Part shown: positions 20,197-31,004 of the stretch, one piece after another | Layout: each line of letters starts with the position of its first letter | How positions within the stretch are numbered: position 1 is the first letter of the stretch | Assembly: GCA_016650125.1 (NCBI GenBank) | Contig: JAENWT010000012.1 | Coordinates: 1-64,000 of the forward strand | Direction: 5' to 3' | Length of the DNA stretch: 64,000 nucleotides | From: Thermoleophilia bacterium | GTDB lineage: Bacteria > Actinomycetota > Thermoleophilia > Solirubrobacterales > 70-9 | Program-made: the position numbers and the translations under genes | The notes under the pieces: generated by a model | What the model saw: only the letters and a program-made list of their open reading frames with translations | What the model was told of the DNA's origin: nothing | The model's database searches: none

Positions 20197-20574
20197 CTAC
20201 TGGGCCGCGTTCAGATCGGCCCGCAGGTTGCGGGTCTCTCCGAGGTAGATGTGTTGGGGCGAATCACCGGCCGGGATGTTGGCGTGGAGCATCACGCGGA
20301 TCACCCGGGTCATCGAGCCGGGGACCGAAATCTCACGAGCGCACATCAGGGGGACCTCGTTGAGGCCCATCCGCCGGGCCGCGACCGCCGGGAACTCGGC
20401 GTCGAGGTCGTCCGTTGTGGTGAAGATCGCGCTGATCATCGACTCGGGACCGAGGCCGTTCACCCTGATCACCTCGGTCATCAGCTCCTCGGTCGCGCTG
20501 AGGATCGCCTCGGACGAGTTCTCGCCCGCCTGGACGGCCCCGCGCACTGCCACGACTCTGGTCGGCTCACTCAT
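20197..20574 (-). CDS. aroH: Chorismate mutase, AroH class
   Basis: 125 aa from ATG 20574. Converts chorismate to prephenate. The sequence shows the monofunctional AroH fold: VVAVRGAVQAGENSSEAILSATEELM with the catalytic Arg and Glu residues, the middle FTTTDDLDAEFPAVAARRMG, VPLMCAREISVPGSM with the catalytic Arg, and the C-terminal IPAGDSPQHIYLGET with the Tyr. ATG 20574 is preferred over ATG 20583 because GGAAAG lies 9 nt before it and only 0-1 nt before the other. It overlaps the rluB stop by 8 nt and supplies prephenate for tyrA. Confidence 0.93.
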   Translation of the reverse strand: MSEPTRVVAVRGAVQAGENSSEAILSATEELMTEVIRVNGLGPESMISAIFTTTDDLDAEFPAVAARRMGLNEVPLMCAREISVPGSMTRVIRVMLHANIPAGDSPQHIYLGETRNLRADLNAAQ

Positions 20575-21265
20575 GCTCTGCATCTTTCCAGAGCCGGGCC
20601 ACCTCTTGTTCGTCCAGCAGCCGGGACTTGCCCAGTCCCAGCCGGCCCAGCTTCAGATGGCCGATCGAAATGCGCTGGAGTTCGGTCACTTCATTGCCAA
20701 TCGCTTCGGCCATGCGCCGGATCTGGCGGTTGCGTCCCTCGTGGATCGTGATGTCGAAGGAGCGGTCCCCGTTCCGCCTGACCTGGGCCGGCGCGGTCGG
20801 GCCATCCTCGAGCCGGACGCCCTTGCCCAGGTCCCGCAGCACGGCGTCGGACACCGGATGCCGTGTATGTACGCGGTAGGTCTTCTTCACGCCGTAGCGG
20901 GGATGGGTCAACCGGTTGGCAAGTTCACCGTCGTTGCTCAACAGGATGATCCCCGTCGAATCGGCATCGAGCCGACCGACCGGATAGAGCCGGGCGGAAC
21001 TGTCGACCAGGTCGACCACAGCGATGCGCTTGCCGGGCTCGTCGGCGGTCGAGATCACGTCGACCGGTTTGTTGACGACCCACACCTCGTGCCCCTCCGG
21101 CACCACCGCGTGCCCGTCGACCCGGATGTCCTGGCCGATCTCGACCCCGAATGCGGGGTCAGTCACCAGCTGGCCCTCGACCCGGACCCGGCCCGCGGCA
21201 ATGATCACCTCGGCCTTGCGGCGCGAGGCGACTCCGGAATGGGCGAGGTACTTGGCGAGGCGCAT
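20567..21265 (-). CDS. rluB: 23S rRNA pseudouridine synthase of the RluB/RsuA family
   Basis: 232 aa. N-terminal S4 RNA-binding domain (MRLAKYLAHSGVASRRKAEVIIAAGRVRVEG, residues 1-60), then the catalytic domain with PVGRLDADSTGIILLSNDGELAN, where the Asp is the conserved nucleophile, and GRNRQIRRM near residue 190. Isomerises uridine to pseudouridine in rRNA; the exact site is not readable from sequence. It stands between scpB (45-nt gap) and aroH (8-nt overlap), an arrangement seen in many Gram-positive genomes. Confidence 0.93.
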   Translation of the reverse strand: MRLAKYLAHSGVASRRKAEVIIAAGRVRVEGQLVTDPAFGVEIGQDIRVDGHAVVPEGHEVWVVNKPVDVISTADEPGKRIAVVDLVDSSARLYPVGRLDADSTGIILLSNDGELANRLTHPRYGVKKTYRVHTRHPVSDAVLRDLGKGVRLEDGPTAPAQVRRNGDRSFDITIHEGRNRQIRRMAEAIGNEVTELQRISIGHLKLGRLGLGKSRLLDEQEVARLWKDAEHE

Positions 21266-21310
21266 CGTCCAAACCTACGCCAACCACGAATCGCGGCCAG
21301 GTGTCGGCCG

Positions 21311-21913
21311 TTACTGGTCGGCGCGCTGCTCGCCGGCCGCCAGCAGGCGCTCTCGGATCTCGCGCTCGTCTTCCGGGGTCGGGTCGAACTTGGTCGGATC
21401 CGGCAAAGCGTCAACGCCTTCCAGGCCGAAAACTTTCTCGAAAAGCGCCGATGTCCGGTAGATCGTCGCGCCGAAACGCGACCGGCCCGATTCTTCGATC
21501 AGTCCGCGCTCGCTGAGGCTGGTCACGGCTGATTCCGAAGAGACGCCTCTGATGCGCGCGATCTCCGGCCGGGCCACCGGCTGGAGGTAAGCGACGATCG
21601 AAAGGGTCTCGGCCTGCGCCTGGGTGAGCGGTGGCGTGCGCGGAGCCGCCAGCAGCCGGCGGGCGGCGACTTCGGTCACCGGGTCCGTGGCCAGGATCAA
21701 CCCTTCGCCGACGCGGCGCAGGACAAGGCCCCGGCGCCCGGGCTCGAACTCGGCCTCGAGGATCCGGACGGCAGCCTGAATCTCTTCGAGCTCGACCTGA
21801 CAGGCATCGGCGAGTTCGATCTCGGTGACCGGATGGTTCGAGAGGAAAAGCAGCGCTTCGATGGTCCGGGCGAGTTCGGCGGTCTTCTCGGTGCTCAGCT
21901 GCTCGAGGCTCAC
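21311..21913 (-). CDS. scpB: Segregation and condensation protein B
   Basis: 200 aa. Two winged-helix domains: RTIEALLFLSNHPVTEIELADACQV at the N-terminus and the conserved LTQAQAETLSIVAYLQPVARPEIARIRGVSSESAVTSLSERGLIEESGRS in the second. Dimerises and binds ScpA in the SMC-ScpAB condensin complex for chromosome segregation. The GTG start overlaps the scpA stop (GTGA), so the partners are coupled. The C-terminal tail (PEDEREIRERLLAAGEQRADQ) is charged and not conserved. Confidence 0.95.
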   Translation of the reverse strand: MSLEQLSTEKTAELARTIEALLFLSNHPVTEIELADACQVELEEIQAAVRILEAEFEPGRRGLVLRRVGEGLILATDPVTEVAARRLLAAPRTPPLTQAQAETLSIVAYLQPVARPEIARIRGVSSESAVTSLSERGLIEESGRSRFGATIYRTSALFEKVFGLEGVDALPDPTKFDPTPEDEREIRERLLAAGEQRADQ

Positions 21914-22668
21914 GCGGTCTGCCTCAGCTCTGTTGTGGCAAGGCTGCGGCGCACGGTGATCGGCCCGCAGATCTCCGGCTGCTCCCAGTCGGCCTCGCCC
22001 CTGTTGTAGAGGTCGAGCAGGGCCAGGATCGTGACCGCCTGGGTGAGCCGGTCCTCCTGGCCGAATTGCTCGTCGAAATCGAAGCCGGACCGGTTCGTGA
22101 GGACAGAACGCAGGACCGAGAGCCGCCGCTGGAGCGAGACGGTGGTCCGGAGGTGGGAGAGGTCGGGCCGTGGCGGCGGTTCGAGCAGATCACCCATGGC
22201 CGCGGCCAGCTGATCCGGGTCGTAAACCGCCTCGGCGGTCTCGACGGCCACCCGGCGAAGTTCCAGCGGCAGCGGCGCCGAGCGGTAGAGGTAGCCGCGC
22301 TGGCTCTCGAAGTGGTCGGCGAGGACCCGGCCCGCATCGCGGTAGCGCCGGTATTCGAGCATGCGCGCGACCAGTTCCTCGACCGCTTCGGCCGGCTCCA
22401 TCTCGGAGAACTCCTCTTCGGCCCCGGGCAGCATGAGCCGGGACTTGAGCTCGAGCAACGAGGCGACCAGGACCAGGAACTCGGTTGCGACCTCGAGCTC
22501 CATCTCGCCTTCTTCTTCGAGCTTGGCCACGTAGCTGGCGACGATCTCGCCGAGCTCGACTTCGAGCAGGCTGACTTCCTCACGCAAGACGATGCTGAGC
22601 AGCAAGTCGAAGGGACCGACAAAGACATCAAGGTCGAGGTCGAGGTCCAAATCCAGTCTGGAAGCCAC
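21910..22668 (-). CDS. scpA: Segregation and condensation protein A
   Basis: 252 aa. Kleisin subunit bridging SMC heads. The N-terminal helix region reads FVGPFDLLLSIVLREEVSLLEVELGEIVASYVAKLE, followed by FLVLVASLLELKSRLMLP, both typical of ScpA. A short winged helix that contacts SMC occupies the C-terminus (DRLTQAVTILALLDLYNRGEADWEQ). An odd run of four alternating Leu-Asp pairs sits at residues 5-14, just before the family domain; it may be a local repeat expansion. GTG 22668 is the start. It precedes scpB with a 4-nt overlap. Confidence 0.94.
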   Translation of the reverse strand: MASRLDLDLDLDLDVFVGPFDLLLSIVLREEVSLLEVELGEIVASYVAKLEEEGEMELEVATEFLVLVASLLELKSRLMLPGAEEEFSEMEPAEAVEELVARMLEYRRYRDAGRVLADHFESQRGYLYRSAPLPLELRRVAVETAEAVYDPDQLAAAMGDLLEPPPRPDLSHLRTTVSLQRRLSVLRSVLTNRSGFDFDEQFGQEDRLTQAVTILALLDLYNRGEADWEQPEICGPITVRRSLATTELRQTA

Positions 22669-22714
22669 GAGAACAGGGTAAAGGGGTGGCCGGTCGGCAT
22701 TCGGCCGATTTACG

Positions 22715-23707
22715 CTATTTGCGGGGTGCGCTGACGCCCATCGCCGCGCGCACGTCGCTCAGCGTCTTCGATGCGAGATCACGGGCCTGTTCCGCCCCGC
22801 GCTCGAGGATCGCCTCGATCGCGCCTTCGTCGGCGCGGATCTCCGGGTAAGCCGCCTGGACCGGTGCCAGAAATTCAACCACCGATTCGGCAACGGCCTT
22901 CTTGAAGTCACCGTACCCCGCGCCTTCGAATTCAGCTTCGATCTCCGCCTCGGTCTTGCCGGTCGCCACCGAATGGATGCCGATCAGGTTGGTGATTCCC
23001 TCCTTGCCTTCACCGCGCCGGACCTCCCGTCCGGAATCGGTGACGGCACTGCCGAACTTCTTGCGGATCGCCTTCTCGTCGTCGAGCACGTAGACCCGGC
23101 CGGAGTCGGAGCCGAGGGTGGTCGACATCTTGTTGGTGGGCTCCTGCAGGTCCATGACCCGCGCCCCGACCTCGGGGATCCGATATTCGGGCACGACCAG
23201 CGTCTTGCCGAAGCGTTCGTTGAAGCGCCGCGCGATCTCGCGCATCAGCTCGACGTGCTGGACCTGGTCATCTCCGACCGGCACCTCCTGGGCCCGGTAC
23301 GCAAGTACGTCGGCCGCCATCAGCACCGGGTAGAAGAACAGGCCGGCCGAAACGAGCTCTTTTTGTTTGGCCGACTTCTCTTTGAACTGCGTCATCCGGT
23401 TGAGGTCGCCGTGGGCGGTGACGCTGCCCAGCAGCCACGAAAGCTCGGTGTGTTCGTGTACGTCCGACTGCCGGAACAGCACGCAGCGATTGGGGTCGAG
23501 GCCGGCCGCGAGGAGGATCGCGGTCGTGTCGTACAGCCGGTCACGCAATTCCTTCGGGTCGTAAGTGACGGTGATCGCGTGCAGATCGACGATGCAGAAA
23601 ATAGCCGGATCGCCCCGGTCCTGACCCTCGACGTACTGCCGAATAGCCCCGATGTAGTTACCAAGGTGCTTCCTGCCGGTGGGTTGTATGCCCGAAAAGA
23701 TCCGCAT
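22715..23707 (-). CDS. trpS: Tryptophanyl-tRNA synthetase
   Basis: 330 aa. Charges tRNA-Trp. Class I signatures: the HIGH-equivalent HLGNYIGAIRQ in the N-terminus (SGIQPTGRKHLGNYIG) and the KMSKS-equivalent NKMSTTLGS near residue 190; AHGDLNRMTQFKEKS and VPVGDDQVQH are family blocks. ATG 23707 is chosen because it starts at the conserved MRIFSGIQPTG; the frame is open 30 nt upstream without homology. A type I structured repeat lies in its leader, directly after the acyl-CoA dehydrogenase gene. Confidence 0.96.
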   Translation of the reverse strand: MRIFSGIQPTGRKHLGNYIGAIRQYVEGQDRGDPAIFCIVDLHAITVTYDPKELRDRLYDTTAILLAAGLDPNRCVLFRQSDVHEHTELSWLLGSVTAHGDLNRMTQFKEKSAKQKELVSAGLFFYPVLMAADVLAYRAQEVPVGDDQVQHVELMREIARRFNERFGKTLVVPEYRIPEVGARVMDLQEPTNKMSTTLGSDSGRVYVLDDEKAIRKKFGSAVTDSGREVRRGEGKEGITNLIGIHSVATGKTEAEIEAEFEGAGYGDFKKAVAESVVEFLAPVQAAYPEIRADEGAIEAILERGAEQARDLASKTLSDVRAAMGVSAPRK

Positions 23708-23732
23708 CTCGGCGGAGGATATTGCAAGCCAA

Positions 23733-23812
23733 ACCACGTACCGCTCACGGGTAAGCCTTTCACTGCAGCAAACGCCGAGATTTCCCAGTTGGGAAATCCG
23801 GCGCCTTATGCC
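23733..23812. repeat. Dispersed structured repeat, type I, copy 2
   Basis: It matches the copy at 2011-2091: 39 of 41 nt in the first block, a hairpin at the same position with other bases (CGCCG/CGGCG outer, ATTTCCCA/TGGGAAAT inner, 23773-23803), and the tail GCCTTATGC. On the minus strand it fills the gap from the acyl-CoA dehydrogenase stop codon (its TAA is inside the tail) to the trpS leader. Read on the minus strand, both copies also encode the peptide KGLPVSGTW with only silent differences. Confidence 0.6.
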
Positions 23813-24963
23813 AGGGACCTCGCGATGACCACGCGCTGGATCTCGTTCGTGCCTTCGTAGATCTGGGTCAGCTTGGCGTCGCGCATCATGCGTTCGACGG
23901 GGTATTCCTTGACGTATCCGTAGCCGCCGAGCACCTGGACCGCCTCGACCGTGACCTCCATCGCGACGTCCGAGGCGAAGAGCTTGGCCATGGCCGAGTA
24001 CTTGCCGAGTGCCGGATGGCTGGACTGGGCCATCGCGGCCGCCCGGTAAAGCAGCTCCCGGGCCGCGGCCGTCTTGGTCTCCATGTCGGCCAGCTTGAAC
24101 TGGATTCCCTGGAGCTGGTTGATCGGCTTGCCGAAGGCGATGCGCTCCTTGGCGTAGTCGGCCGCGTAATCAGTGGCGCCCTGGGCGATGCCGAGTGCCT
24201 GGGCACCGACGCCGAGCCGGGACCGGTCGAGCGTCTGCATGGCGACGATGAAGCCCTTGTTTGCTTCGCCAATCACGTTCTCGTCGGGCACGAATACGTC
24301 TTCGTAGAGGGGCTGGCCGGTCGGTGAGCCCTTCATGCCCATCTTGTGTTCGAGAGCGTCGATGCTGAAACCTTCGGAATCGGCCTCGACCGCGAAGGCG
24401 GTGATTCCGCGCGAGTACTTCACGTCCGGATCGGTGACCGCGAAAGTCGAATACATGTCGGCGACGCCGGAGTTGGAGATCCAGTTCTTGGCGCCGTTGA
24501 GGATCCAGCCGCCTTCGGTCTTGACCGCCCGGGTGCGCATGGCGCCGGGATCTGAGCCGGCCTCGGGCTCTGAGAGGGCGAAAGCACCGAGCCACTCGCC
24601 ACTCGCCATCTTCGGCAGCATCCGGTCCTTCAGCTCGTCTGTTCCGAAGAGCTTGATCGGCAGCGAAGCGAGGTCCTGGACGGCCAGCATCAGGGAAGAC
24701 GAGGCGCAGCCCTTGGCGATCTCCTCGATCGCGGCGACCAGCATGATCTCTCCGGTGCCGGTGCCGCCGTACTCCTCTTCGAACGGCAGGCCGAAGATGT
24801 CGTGGTCGGCGAACAGCTCGCGGATGTCCTGCGGAAACTCACCGGTCGCGTCGATCTCCGCGGCCCGCGGGGTGACCTTCTCGACGACCATCTGACGGAT
24901 CACCTCGAGGAAATCGAGCTGTTCCCGGGTCAGTCCGTACTGAGGGGCTGTTTCAACCGGCAT
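23806..24963 (-). CDS. Acyl-CoA dehydrogenase
   Basis: 385 aa. FAD enzyme that introduces the alpha-beta double bond in acyl-CoA. Visible: FEEEYGGTGTGEIMLVAAIEEIAKG, FALSEPEAGSDPGAMRTRAV (FAD/substrate motif), WILNGAKNWISNS, the C-terminal VQVLGGYGYVKEYPVERMMRDAKLTQIYEGTNEIQRVVIARSLA with the catalytic Glu in YEGTNE. The type resembles short/branched or butyryl-CoA dehydrogenases. ATG 24963 is preferred to GTG 24972 because GGAAG is about 10 nt upstream. It lies 61 nt after gcvPB on the same strand and may be read through from the gcv operon. Confidence 0.93.
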   Translation of the reverse strand: MPVETAPQYGLTREQLDFLEVIRQMVVEKVTPRAAEIDATGEFPQDIRELFADHDIFGLPFEEEYGGTGTGEIMLVAAIEEIAKGCASSSLMLAVQDLASLPIKLFGTDELKDRMLPKMASGEWLGAFALSEPEAGSDPGAMRTRAVKTEGGWILNGAKNWISNSGVADMYSTFAVTDPDVKYSRGITAFAVEADSEGFSIDALEHKMGMKGSPTGQPLYEDVFVPDENVIGEANKGFIVAMQTLDRSRLGVGAQALGIAQGATDYAADYAKERIAFGKPINQLQGIQFKLADMETKTAAARELLYRAAAMAQSSHPALGKYSAMAKLFASDVAMEVTVEAVQVLGGYGYVKEYPVERMMRDAKLTQIYEGTNEIQRVVIARSLA

Positions 24964-25024
24964 TGTCTGCACCGCTTCCTTGCCCGGCGGCGGGCAATAG
25001 ATCGTTTTTCAAAGCCACGGAAAT

Positions 25025-26541
25025 TTACCGGGGCTGGCGAATCACGGGCCGGCGGGTGGCGCCGACCTCGTCGAGCCGGCGCACCGGCGTCGTGTAAGGC
25101 GCGTTGGTGGCGATGCCGGGATCCGACTCCGCCTCTTCGAGGATCTTCTCGATCGCATCGGCAAACTCATCCAGATGTTCCTTGGCTTCGGTCTCGACCG
25201 GCTCGACCATGAGCGCCTCGTCGACCAGCAGCGGGAAGTAGACGGTCGGCGGATGGAAGCCGAAGTCGAGCAGTCGCTTGGCGAGATCCAGGGTCTTGAT
25301 GCCGAGTTCCTTCTTCATCGGCGCGCCGGAGAGGACGAACTCGTGCATGCAGTGGCGGTCGAAAGCGACCGGCAGGTATTTGCCGGCGCGGCCTTCGGAC
25401 AGGCGGTGCTTCAGATAATTGGCGTTCAGTACCGCAAGGCGCGAAGCCTCGGAAAGCCCGTCACCGCCCAGGCTGAGGATGTACGCGTAGGAGCGCACGA
25501 AGACGCCGAAGTTGCCCTGGAAGCCACGCATGCGGCCGACCGACTTCGGCCGGTCGTAGTCCAGGTCGAAGAACTCGTCCCAGCCCTCGCGCTCCGCCTT
25601 GACCACCTGCGGTCTCGGAATGAACGGCTCGACCCGGTCGGAGACGGCGATCGGCCCGGCTCCCGGTCCACCACCGCCGTGTGGCTGGGAGAACGACTTG
25701 TGGAGGTTGACGTGGACGATGTCGAAGCCCATGTCGCCTGGCCGCGCCTGGCCCATGATCGCGTTCAGGTTGGCGCCGTCGTAATAGAGCAGGCCGCCTG
25801 CCTCGTGGACCAGTGAAGCCATCTCGGCGATGTTCTCGTCGAAGACCCCGAGCGTGTTCGGGTTGGTCAGCATCAGGCAGGCGACGTCGTCGTCGATCTT
25901 CGAGCGCAGGTCGTCCATGTCGACGCCGCCGGTCTCGTTGGTCGCGACCTTGACGACCTCGTAACCGGCCATCGACACCGACGCCGGGTTGGTGCCGTGC
26001 GCGGTGTCCGGGGTCAGGACCTTGGTCGGATGCCGACCCTTGTCCTTGTGGTAGGCCCGGGTCAGCAGGAGACCGGCGAGCTCGCCCTGGGAGCCGGCCG
26101 AAGGCTGGAGGCTCACGGTCGGCAGGCCGCAGATCTCGCTCAGCGATTCCTGGAGCAGGTACATCAGCTCGAGCGCGCCCTGCGCGTCAGCCGGATCGGT
26201 CGCCGGGTGGAGCCGGGCGTGACCAGGCAGCGCCGCGACCCGTTCGTTCAGGCGCGGGTTGTACTTCATGGTGCAGGAGCCGAGCGGGTAGAAACCCGTG
26301 TCGAGGTCGAAATTGCGGCGGGAGATCCGGTTGTAGTGCCGGATGATCTCTGGCTCGGAGACCTCGGGCAGCTCGGCCGGCGTCTCGCGCAGCAGGTGCG
26401 ACGGGATCAGCTCTTCGATCGGTGTCTCTTCGACGCCTGATGGCGGCAACTGCGCGGCGCGGCGTCCGGGGACCGACTTCTCGTAGATCGTCACGGCGCG
26501 GTCGGCCTGCTGCGGGGTCTCGGTGAGGGTGGCTGCGTCGC

Positions 26542-26545
<4 letters not shown>
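25025..26545 (-). CDS. gcvPB: Glycine dehydrogenase (decarboxylating) subunit 2
   Basis: 506 aa. C-terminal half of the split P-protein; binds PLP and, with subunit 1, decarboxylates glycine and passes the methylamine to GcvH. The PLP-lysine region is DIVHVNLHKSFSQPHGGGGPGAGPI near residue 270; GSCTMKYNPRLNE and SLQPSAGSQGELAGLLL are further family blocks. ATG 26545 overlaps the gcvPA stop (ATGA). Last gene of the gcvT-gcvH-gcvPA-gcvPB operon. The lpd subunit (L-protein) is not in this window. Confidence 0.97.
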
Positions 26546-27990
<1,445 letters not shown>

Positions 27991-27994
27991 GCGA

Positions 27995-28387
27995 CTACTC
28001 CAGCGAGGCGGTGTAGGCGGCGGCGTCCATCAGCTGGTCGGCTTCGGACGGGTCGGTCAGGCGAACCTTGACCAGCCAGCCGGTCTCATATGAGTCGGCG
28101 TTGATCGCTTCTGGTGCGTCGGCCAGGGTCTCGTTGACCGCGATCACTTCGCCGGAGACCGGTGCGATCACGTCGGAGACGGCCTTGACCGACTCGACCT
28201 CCGCGTAGGGCTGGTCCTTGGTGATTTCAGCGCCGACCTCGGGACCGTCGTAGAAGACGACCTCGCCGAGGGAGTCCTGGGCGTACCAGGTGATCCCCAG
28301 GGTGGCTTCACCGCCCTCGATCCGGGCCCAGTCGTGCTCCGGGTGGTAACGCAGGTTTTCGGGGTAATTCGGCTCGGACAAGATCAT
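27995..28387 (-). CDS. gcvH: Glycine cleavage system H protein
   Basis: 130 aa. Lipoyl carrier that shuttles the aminomethyl group between P, T and L proteins. The lipoylation site is the Lys in YAEVESVKAVSDVIAPVSGEV near residue 69; the N-terminal NLRYHPEHDWARIEGGEATLGITWYAQDSLGEVVFY and the tail GWLVKVRLTDP are typical. ATG 28387 overlaps the gcvT stop (ATGA). Normal length. Confidence 0.97.
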   Translation of the reverse strand: MILSEPNYPENLRYHPEHDWARIEGGEATLGITWYAQDSLGEVVFYDGPEVGAEITKDQPYAEVESVKAVSDVIAPVSGEVIAVNETLADAPEAINADSYETGWLVKVRLTDPSEADQLMDAAAYTASLE

Positions 28388-29469
28388 TTCTCCTTGGGAT
28401 AAAGGGGCTTGGAGCTTACGCGGGCCGGACGACGCTTCCCGCGCACGTCTATTTCGACTTCGGTACCGGGTTCGGCGAGGTCAGACCGAACGTAAGCCAT
28501 GCCGATGCCGCTGTCCAGCGACGGTGAGAAGGTTCCGCTCGAGACCTCGCCGACGACCTCGTCGCCGATCATCACCGGATTTCCCTGGCGCGGGATCCCC
28601 GGGCCTTCGATCACGAACGGCGCCAGCTTCTCGTCGGTGCCGTTGGCGCGCAGCACCGCGACCTTGTCGCAGCCGATGAAGCCCGTGGCCTCCTTGCAGG
28701 CCCAGCCGAGCCCGGCCGAGATCGGGTCGATGTCGGTCGAAAGGTCGTTGCCATGAAGGTGGAAGCAGACTTCGAGGCGCAGGGTGTCGCGGGCGCCGAG
28801 TCCGCAGGGGACGACGCCGGCGTCGACCAGCTCCATCCAAATTGCCGGAGCGATCTCGGGATCGACCAGCAGCTCCACCCCGTCCTCGCCCGTGTAGCCG
28901 GTGCCGCAGACGAGAGCCGGCTTGCGGCCAACCTGCTGGGCGAGCACGCCCATGCGTGGCGGCAGTTCGATGTGAAGCTGGTCCCTGACGATCTGGCGGG
29001 CGTGCGGCCCCTGGACGGCGAGCATCGCGTAGCCGCTGCTCGCGTCCCGCACGTAGACGTCGAAGTCGGGAGCGTGCCGGCCGAACTGCTCGAGGTCCAC
29101 CTCATGGTTGCCGGCGTTGGTGATGATCAGGTAACGGTCGTTGGCCAGCCGGTAGACGAAAAGGTCGTCGATGACGCCTGCTTCTTCGTTCAGCAGGCAC
29201 GAATACTGGGCCCCTCCAATATCGATCTTCGAGACGTCGTTGGTGACCAGGCGCTGAAGATAGGCCAGTGAACCGGGGCCTTCGACCTCGATCTCACCCA
29301 TGTGCGAGGTGTCGAAGATGCCGGCGTGAGTGCGCACGGCGATGTGCTCTTCCTTGATTCCGTCGTACGAAACGGGCATCATCCATCCGGAAAAGGGAAC
29401 CATCTTCGCCCCGGCCTCAACGTGTGTGTCAAAGAGGGATGTACGGCATTCGGTTTGAGCAGTCGTCAC
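28384..29469 (-). CDS. gcvT: Aminomethyltransferase (glycine cleavage T protein)
   Basis: 361 aa. Transfers the methylene group from aminomethyl-GcvH to tetrahydrofolate and releases ammonia. Signatures: [50 protein letters not shown] at the N-terminus with the folate-binding Asp region, [19 protein letters not shown] near residue 195, and the C-terminal barrel [24 protein letters not shown] 29469 is the start. It is the first gene of the gcv operon; I looked for a glycine riboswitch in the 300-nt leader and saw none. Confidence 0.96.
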   Translation of the reverse strand: MTTAQTECRTSLFDTHVEAGAKMVPFSGWMMPVSYDGIKEEHIAVRTHAGIFDTSHMGEIEVEGPGSLAYLQRLVTNDVSKIDIGGAQYSCLLNEEAGVIDDLFVYRLANDRYLIITNAGNHEVDLEQFGRHAPDFDVYVRDASSGYAMLAVQGPHARQIVRDQLHIELPPRMGVLAQQVGRKPALVCGTGYTGEDGVELLVDPEIAPAIWMELVDAGVVPCGLGARDTLRLEVCFHLHGNDLSTDIDPISAGLGWACKEATGFIGCDKVAVLRANGTDEKLAPFVIEGPGIPRQGNPVMIGDEVVGEVSSGTFSPSLDSGIGMAYVRSDLAEPGTEVEIDVRGKRRPARVSSKPLYPKEK

Positions 29470-29672
29470 CGAACCAGCTTAAGGGACCGCAAGGTCCGGC
29501 GAAGATCAGAAGGATTCAGGACCGTTACACAATCAAGGGGAGAATCACCAAGGCCTTCATTCGGCAGGGTTGGCGAATCCCACTTACCAAGACGAAGCGC
29601 TGCCGGACATCGGAACACCGAGCAGCTCATTCACGCTGAACTGGGTCGCCCCGCAGTAGGCGGACGAACTAC

Positions 29673-29768
29673 CGAGATCCGGAAAGTGGCCATATATCGC
29701 TCACTATCCGGATCTCGACGACTTGAGGCACCCGAGACTCGGCCTTTCCACGGAACGTAAGTGGGTGG
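29673..29768 (+). repeat. Dispersed structured repeat, type II, copy B (also likely ftsZ terminator)
   Basis: 61 of the first 77 nt equal copy A at 1901-2002 (minus strand). The first stem here is perfect, GAGATCCGGA (29674-29683) with TCCGGATCTC (29707-29716); the loop carries the conserved AAAGTGGCCAT. It ends 4 nt before the ftsZ stop codon, so its hairpin may also end ftsZ transcription. The rest of the ftsZ-gcvT gap (29470-29672) has no gene; the minus strand there shows one further, weaker GGTAAGTGGG match at about 29577. Confidence 0.6.
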
Positions 29769-29771
29769 TGC

Positions 29772-30851
29772 TCAGTCGCGAAGGAACGGCGGTACTTCTA
29801 TGTCGCTGTCGCCTACCCGGAGGTTGCTGAGATCTGAATCGTCTCCGGCAACACGCTTGCGGCTTTCGTAGCGGCGGCGCACCCTCTGCGGTGAGCGGGC
29901 AAGTAGTTCGAATCCTTCGAACCCGGTGGCGATGACTGTTACCCGTACCTCGTCCACCATCGACTGGTCAACGACCGAGCCGAAGATGATGTTGGCGTTG
30001 GGGTCGGCCTCTTCCTGGATGAGCTGCGCCGCTTCGTTGACTTCGAAGAGCCCCAGTTCCTCCGGACCGGTGATGTTCAGCAGCATGCCGGTGGCACCCT
30101 TGATCGATTCCTCGATCAGCGGTGACGTGATCGCGGCCTTGGCGGCGTCGATCGCGCGGTTCTCGCCCTGACCGGCTCCGACGCCCATGAGCGCCGAGCC
30201 GGCGTCGCGCATGATCGTGCGCACGTCGGCGAAGTCGAGGTTGATCAGTCCGGGAATGGTGATCAGGTCGGTGATGCCCTGGACGCCCTGGCGCAGGATG
30301 TCGTCGGCCATCTTGAACGCGTCGAGGACGCTGGTCCGGCGTTCGACCGCCTGAAGCAGCTTCTCGTTCGGAACGATGATCAGCGTGTCGACGTGGTTGC
30401 GCAGCTTCTCGATGCCTTCCATAGCGTTCTGCATGCGCTTCTTGCCTTCGAACTCGAAGGGCTTGGTGACGGCGCCCACGGTGAGCGCACCGATCTCTTC
30501 CTTGGCGATCTCGGCGATGATCGGTGCGGAACCGGTGCCGGTTCCTCCGCCCTCGCCGGCCGTCACGAAGACCATGTCGGCGCCCTTGAGCGCCTCCTTG
30601 ATCTCGTCACGGGTCTCGGCCGCGGCGCCCGCGCCGATCTCCGGCCGGCCGCCGGCTCCGAGGCCGCGGGTCAGTTCCTGTCCAATTGAAATTTTGATGT
30701 CGGCGTCGCAGGCCTGCAGGGCCTGGGCGTCAGTGTTGACCGCGATGAACTCGACGCCGCGTACTCCTGCGTCGACCATGCGACTGACTGCGTTGGTACC
30801 GCCGCCGCCGCATCCGACGACTTTGATGACCGCTAGGTAAGTGGTTTCCAT
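29772..30851 (-). CDS. ftsZ: Cell division protein FtsZ
   Basis: 359 aa. Tubulin-like GTPase that forms the division ring. Signatures: [16 protein letters not shown] at the N-terminus, [24 protein letters not shown] with the tubulin G-box near residue 103, NIDFADVRT-like [22 protein letters not shown], then the C-terminal domain and a short linker ending [10 protein letters not shown], the conserved tail that binds SepF or other partners. Linker is short. It has its own promoter-like sequence and a 338-nt gap to ftsQ, so it is transcribed apart from or in addition to the dcw operon. Confidence 0.98.
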   Translation of the reverse strand: METTYLAVIKVVGCGGGGTNAVSRMVDAGVRGVEFIAVNTDAQALQACDADIKISIGQELTRGLGAGGRPEIGAGAAAETRDEIKEALKGADMVFVTAGEGGGTGTGSAPIIAEIAKEEIGALTVGAVTKPFEFEGKKRMQNAMEGIEKLRNHVDTLIIVPNEKLLQAVERRTSVLDAFKMADDILRQGVQGITDLITIPGLINLDFADVRTIMRDAGSALMGVGAGQGENRAIDAAKAAITSPLIEESIKGATGMLLNITGPEELGLFEVNEAAQLIQEEADPNANIIFGSVVDQSMVDEVRVTVIATGFEGFELLARSPQRVRRRYESRKRVAGDDSDLSNLRVGDSDIEVPPFLRD

Positions 30852-31004
30852 CTCCCGATCCGAATCCGGTTGAGGTGAGCTAAAGCCTTGGTTGACTGAA
30901 TGAGTTGAAGTGAAGCGTGAGTTTGAGTTGAAGCTTCCCGACGGCTGAGCCTGTATCCCCGGTTAAGGGTTGACGAACTGGCCCGAGTATCGGAAATTGC
31001 GCTC

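Noticed and set aside
20249-21532. 427-codon plus-strand frame opposite aroH, rluB and scpB
   Set aside because: All three minus-strand genes are complete with conserved motifs; the frame has no recognisable domain.
29470-29672. Glycine riboswitch before gcvT
   Set aside because: The tandem aptamer core sequences are absent; only repeats and a hairpin near the ftsZ end are seen.
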